A stretch of 43,915 bases of DNA from Pseudomonas folii (GTDB lineage Bacteria; Pseudomonadota; Gammaproteobacteria; Pseudomonadales; Pseudomonadaceae). Positions within the stretch are counted from its first letter, which is position 1, and each line of letters opens with the position of its first letter. The stretch is from assembly GCF_014357575.1 (NCBI RefSeq), contig NZ_JACONW010000034.1, positions 1 to 43,915 of the forward strand, written 5' to 3'. This document shows, in pieces, positions 42,762 to 43,915 of the stretch. The notes under the pieces are model-generated. The model saw nothing but the letters and a program-made list of their open reading frames with translations. It did not search any database and had not been told where the DNA came from. A program made the position numbers and the translations under genes.

Positions 42762-43430
42762 TTACAGACCGACCAGCGCAGGCAAACCGCCGATGTCCTT
42801 GAGGGTGTGGTAGCCGTAGGACTCGTTGGCAGGCACATCATGGCCTCGGGCAACGAACGCGCGGTTCTTGATCTTCATGTCATGGGCCGGGAACAGGTCG
42901 TAACGGAAGCTGGACGAGACGTGCAGCACGTCTTGCGGACCGCAACCGAGGTTGTCGAGCATGAACTCGAACGCACGAAGGCGAGGCTTGTAGGCCTGGG
43001 CCTGTTCAGCGGTGAATACTTTGTGGAACGGCGCGCCGAGCATGTTGACGTTGGACATGATCTGGCTGTCGCTGGCGTTGGAGAAAATTACCAGGGGGAT
43101 CTTGTCGGCGATTTTCGCCAGGCCTGCGGGTACATCAGCGTGCGGACCCCAGGTTGGAACGGCGTCGTAGTAGATTTGGCCTTCCTGGCGGTATTCGATA
43201 CCCCAGCGTTTGCAAGTGCGCTCCAGTGCAGTCTTGATGATCTCGTCGTAAGGCACCCAGTCGCCCATGACCTGGTCCAGGCGATAGGCGGAGAAATCCT
43301 TGACGAACTCATCCATCCGTTCGGCGGGAACACGGTCAGCGAACAGCTCGCGAGTCATGGTGCCCATGTGGAAGTTGGTCAACGTGCCGTAGCAATCGAA
43401 CGTAATGAATTTTGGTCGAAGAAAGCTCAT
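42762..43430 (-). CDS. HAD-superfamily hydrolase, haloacid-dehalogenase-type II fold
   Basis: The 222-residue protein has the HAD nucleophile D12 in FDCYGTLTN, motif II SNAS, and motif III lysine in YKPRLRAFEF. In place of the SSNxWD motif typical of true L-2-haloacid dehalogenases it has SSSFRYDLFPA, so the family label should not be read as the reaction; a phosphatase or other hydrolytic role on a pathway intermediate is possible. It is the first gene of the reverse ten-gene operon. The ATG has no strong ribosome site. Confidence 0.82.
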   Translation of the reverse strand: MSFLRPKFITFDCYGTLTNFHMGTMTRELFADRVPAERMDEFVKDFSAYRLDQVMGDWVPYDEIIKTALERTCKRWGIEYRQEGQIYYDAVPTWGPHADVPAGLAKIADKIPLVIFSNASDSQIMSNVNMLGAPFHKVFTAEQAQAYKPRLRAFEFMLDNLGCGPQDVLHVSSSFRYDLFPAHDMKIKNRAFVARGHDVPANESYGYHTLKDIGGLPALVGL

Positions 43431-43746
43431 TGAGTGCGGTCCTGAGGTTCGTTAAGTCGAGGCGAGGTCTGCCTGTGCTTCAGGTTTGAAGCGCGTGATG
43501 CAACGCAGCACCACACCTTCATTACAACACTGTGAAATCAGCAGATGACGTTAAAAGCGTCGGCTAGTTGATAGAAAACGCCGTTTTAGGGGGCACCCTC
43601 AGCACACTTTGCGGAGCGCTCCAGCCTTGGGCGGGCCTCGTGTTTATGCGTCTTTATGGGGATTTTTGGTACTGAGGCAGAGCAAACGCGCTTGCGGCGC
43701 AGCACAAACTGCGTAGATCCACTGGGAGCCGAGTCTGCTCGTGAGG

Positions 43747-43812
43747 CGGTGTGTCAGGCGATGTCTCGCGAACAAGTTCGCTCCTACCGTTGCACGCGGT
43801 GTTCAGGCTTGC
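43747..43812 (+). repeat. Direct repeat, copy 1
   Basis: The 66-base unit begins CGGTGTGTCAGGCG and ends GTTCAGGCTTGC. It contains one REP arm (CTCGCGAACAAGTTCGCTCC). Copy 2 begins 100 bases later and differs only by a two-base and a one-base insertion. Confidence 0.85.
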
Positions 43813-43821
43813 CGCTTTCAA

Positions 43822-43890
43822 GGTAGGAGGCAACTTGTTGGCGAGACGGTGTGTCAGGCGAGATGTCTCGCGAACAAGTTCGCTCCTACC
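43822..43890. repeat. REP-type hairpin
   Basis: Arms 43822-43846 and 43866-43890 are imperfect inverted repeats of the GTAGGAGCGAACTTGTTCGCGAG family. The right arm lies inside direct repeat copy 2. Confidence 0.75.
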
Positions 43891-43915
43891 GTTGCGACGC
43901 GGTGTTCAGGCTTGC
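43847..43915 (+). repeat. Direct repeat, copy 2
   Basis: Near-identical to copy 1, with AG inserted after GTCAGGCG and one extra G in the CGTTGCGACGCGG segment. It stops exactly at the window edge, so the array may continue. Confidence 0.82.

Larger units (their letters stand above)
43431..43915. other. Upstream region of the catabolic operon with repeats to the window edge
   Basis: No gene is evident. The left 290 bases should contain the operon promoter, but no unambiguous boxes or operator were found. The right 200 bases hold REP-type arms and a 66/69-base direct duplication that reaches the last base of the window. Confidence 0.5.

Noticed and set aside
43747..43915. CRISPR-like array at the right edge
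   Set aside because: Only two copies are seen, the units are 66-69 bases with REP arms inside, and there are no regular spacers or cas genes.

Overview
The window reads as a stretch of chromosome from a fluorescent/plant-associated Pseudomonas (P. fluorescens / P. syringae type). This is inferred from gene content (BcsE-F-G-R-Q-A-B-Z-C cellulose cluster, BdlA-like soluble chemoreceptor, GDP-rhamnose genes, MltA), the GC-rich coding sequence, and many REP-type hairpins with the GGGAGCGG/GCTTGCCCGCG and GTAGGACCGGCTTTAGCC cores seen between Pseudomonas genes. No rRNA, tRNA, phage, transposase or CRISPR was seen.

Layout: (1) 345-4227, three forward genes for a periplasmic molybdenum hydroxylase/aldehyde dehydrogenase: a [2Fe-2S] subunit, a Tat-exported molybdopterin subunit and a triheme cytochrome c. 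(2) 4496-6420 reverse, gmd-rmd for GDP-D-rhamnose. (3) 6779-8092, a two-PAS soluble chemoreceptor of BdlA type behind a very good sigma-28 promoter. (4) 8502-9674, lytic transglycosylase MltA with its terminator. (5) 9976-24008, nine overlapping bcs genes that form one transcription unit for cellulose, including the phosphoethanolamine transferase BcsG and the c-di-GMP proteins BcsE and BcsA. Upstream lie a FleQ-like box, a sigma-70 promoter and a possible sigma-54 site, all overlapping. (6) 24183-26965, a lone receiver and a convergent FixJ-type regulator/sensor kinase pair. (7) 27455-29410, a receiver-CheC phosphatase fusion followed by a PAS-GGDEF diguanylate cyclase. (8) 29463-31913, a free-standing EPSP synthase and a GhrA-type hydroxyacid reductase. 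(9) 43430-32030 reverse, a ten-gene catabolic operon: HAD hydrolase, amine/amino-acid oxidase, complete peptide/opine-type ABC importer, a three-subunit HcnABC/opine-oxidase-like dehydrogenase and an ArgE-like deacylase.

Much of the left and centre concerns the surface-attached lifestyle: c-di-GMP made by the cyclase can be read by BcsA (PilZ), BcsE (GIL) and, if the promoter box is real, FleQ; BdlA-type receptors are linked to biofilm dispersal. The right-hand operon looks like a self-contained import-and-oxidise pathway for an N-substituted or acylated amino-acid compound; its substrate cannot be read from sequence. REP hairpins sit mainly between gene ends, especially convergent ones, and a 66/69-bp tandem-like duplication sits at the right edge.
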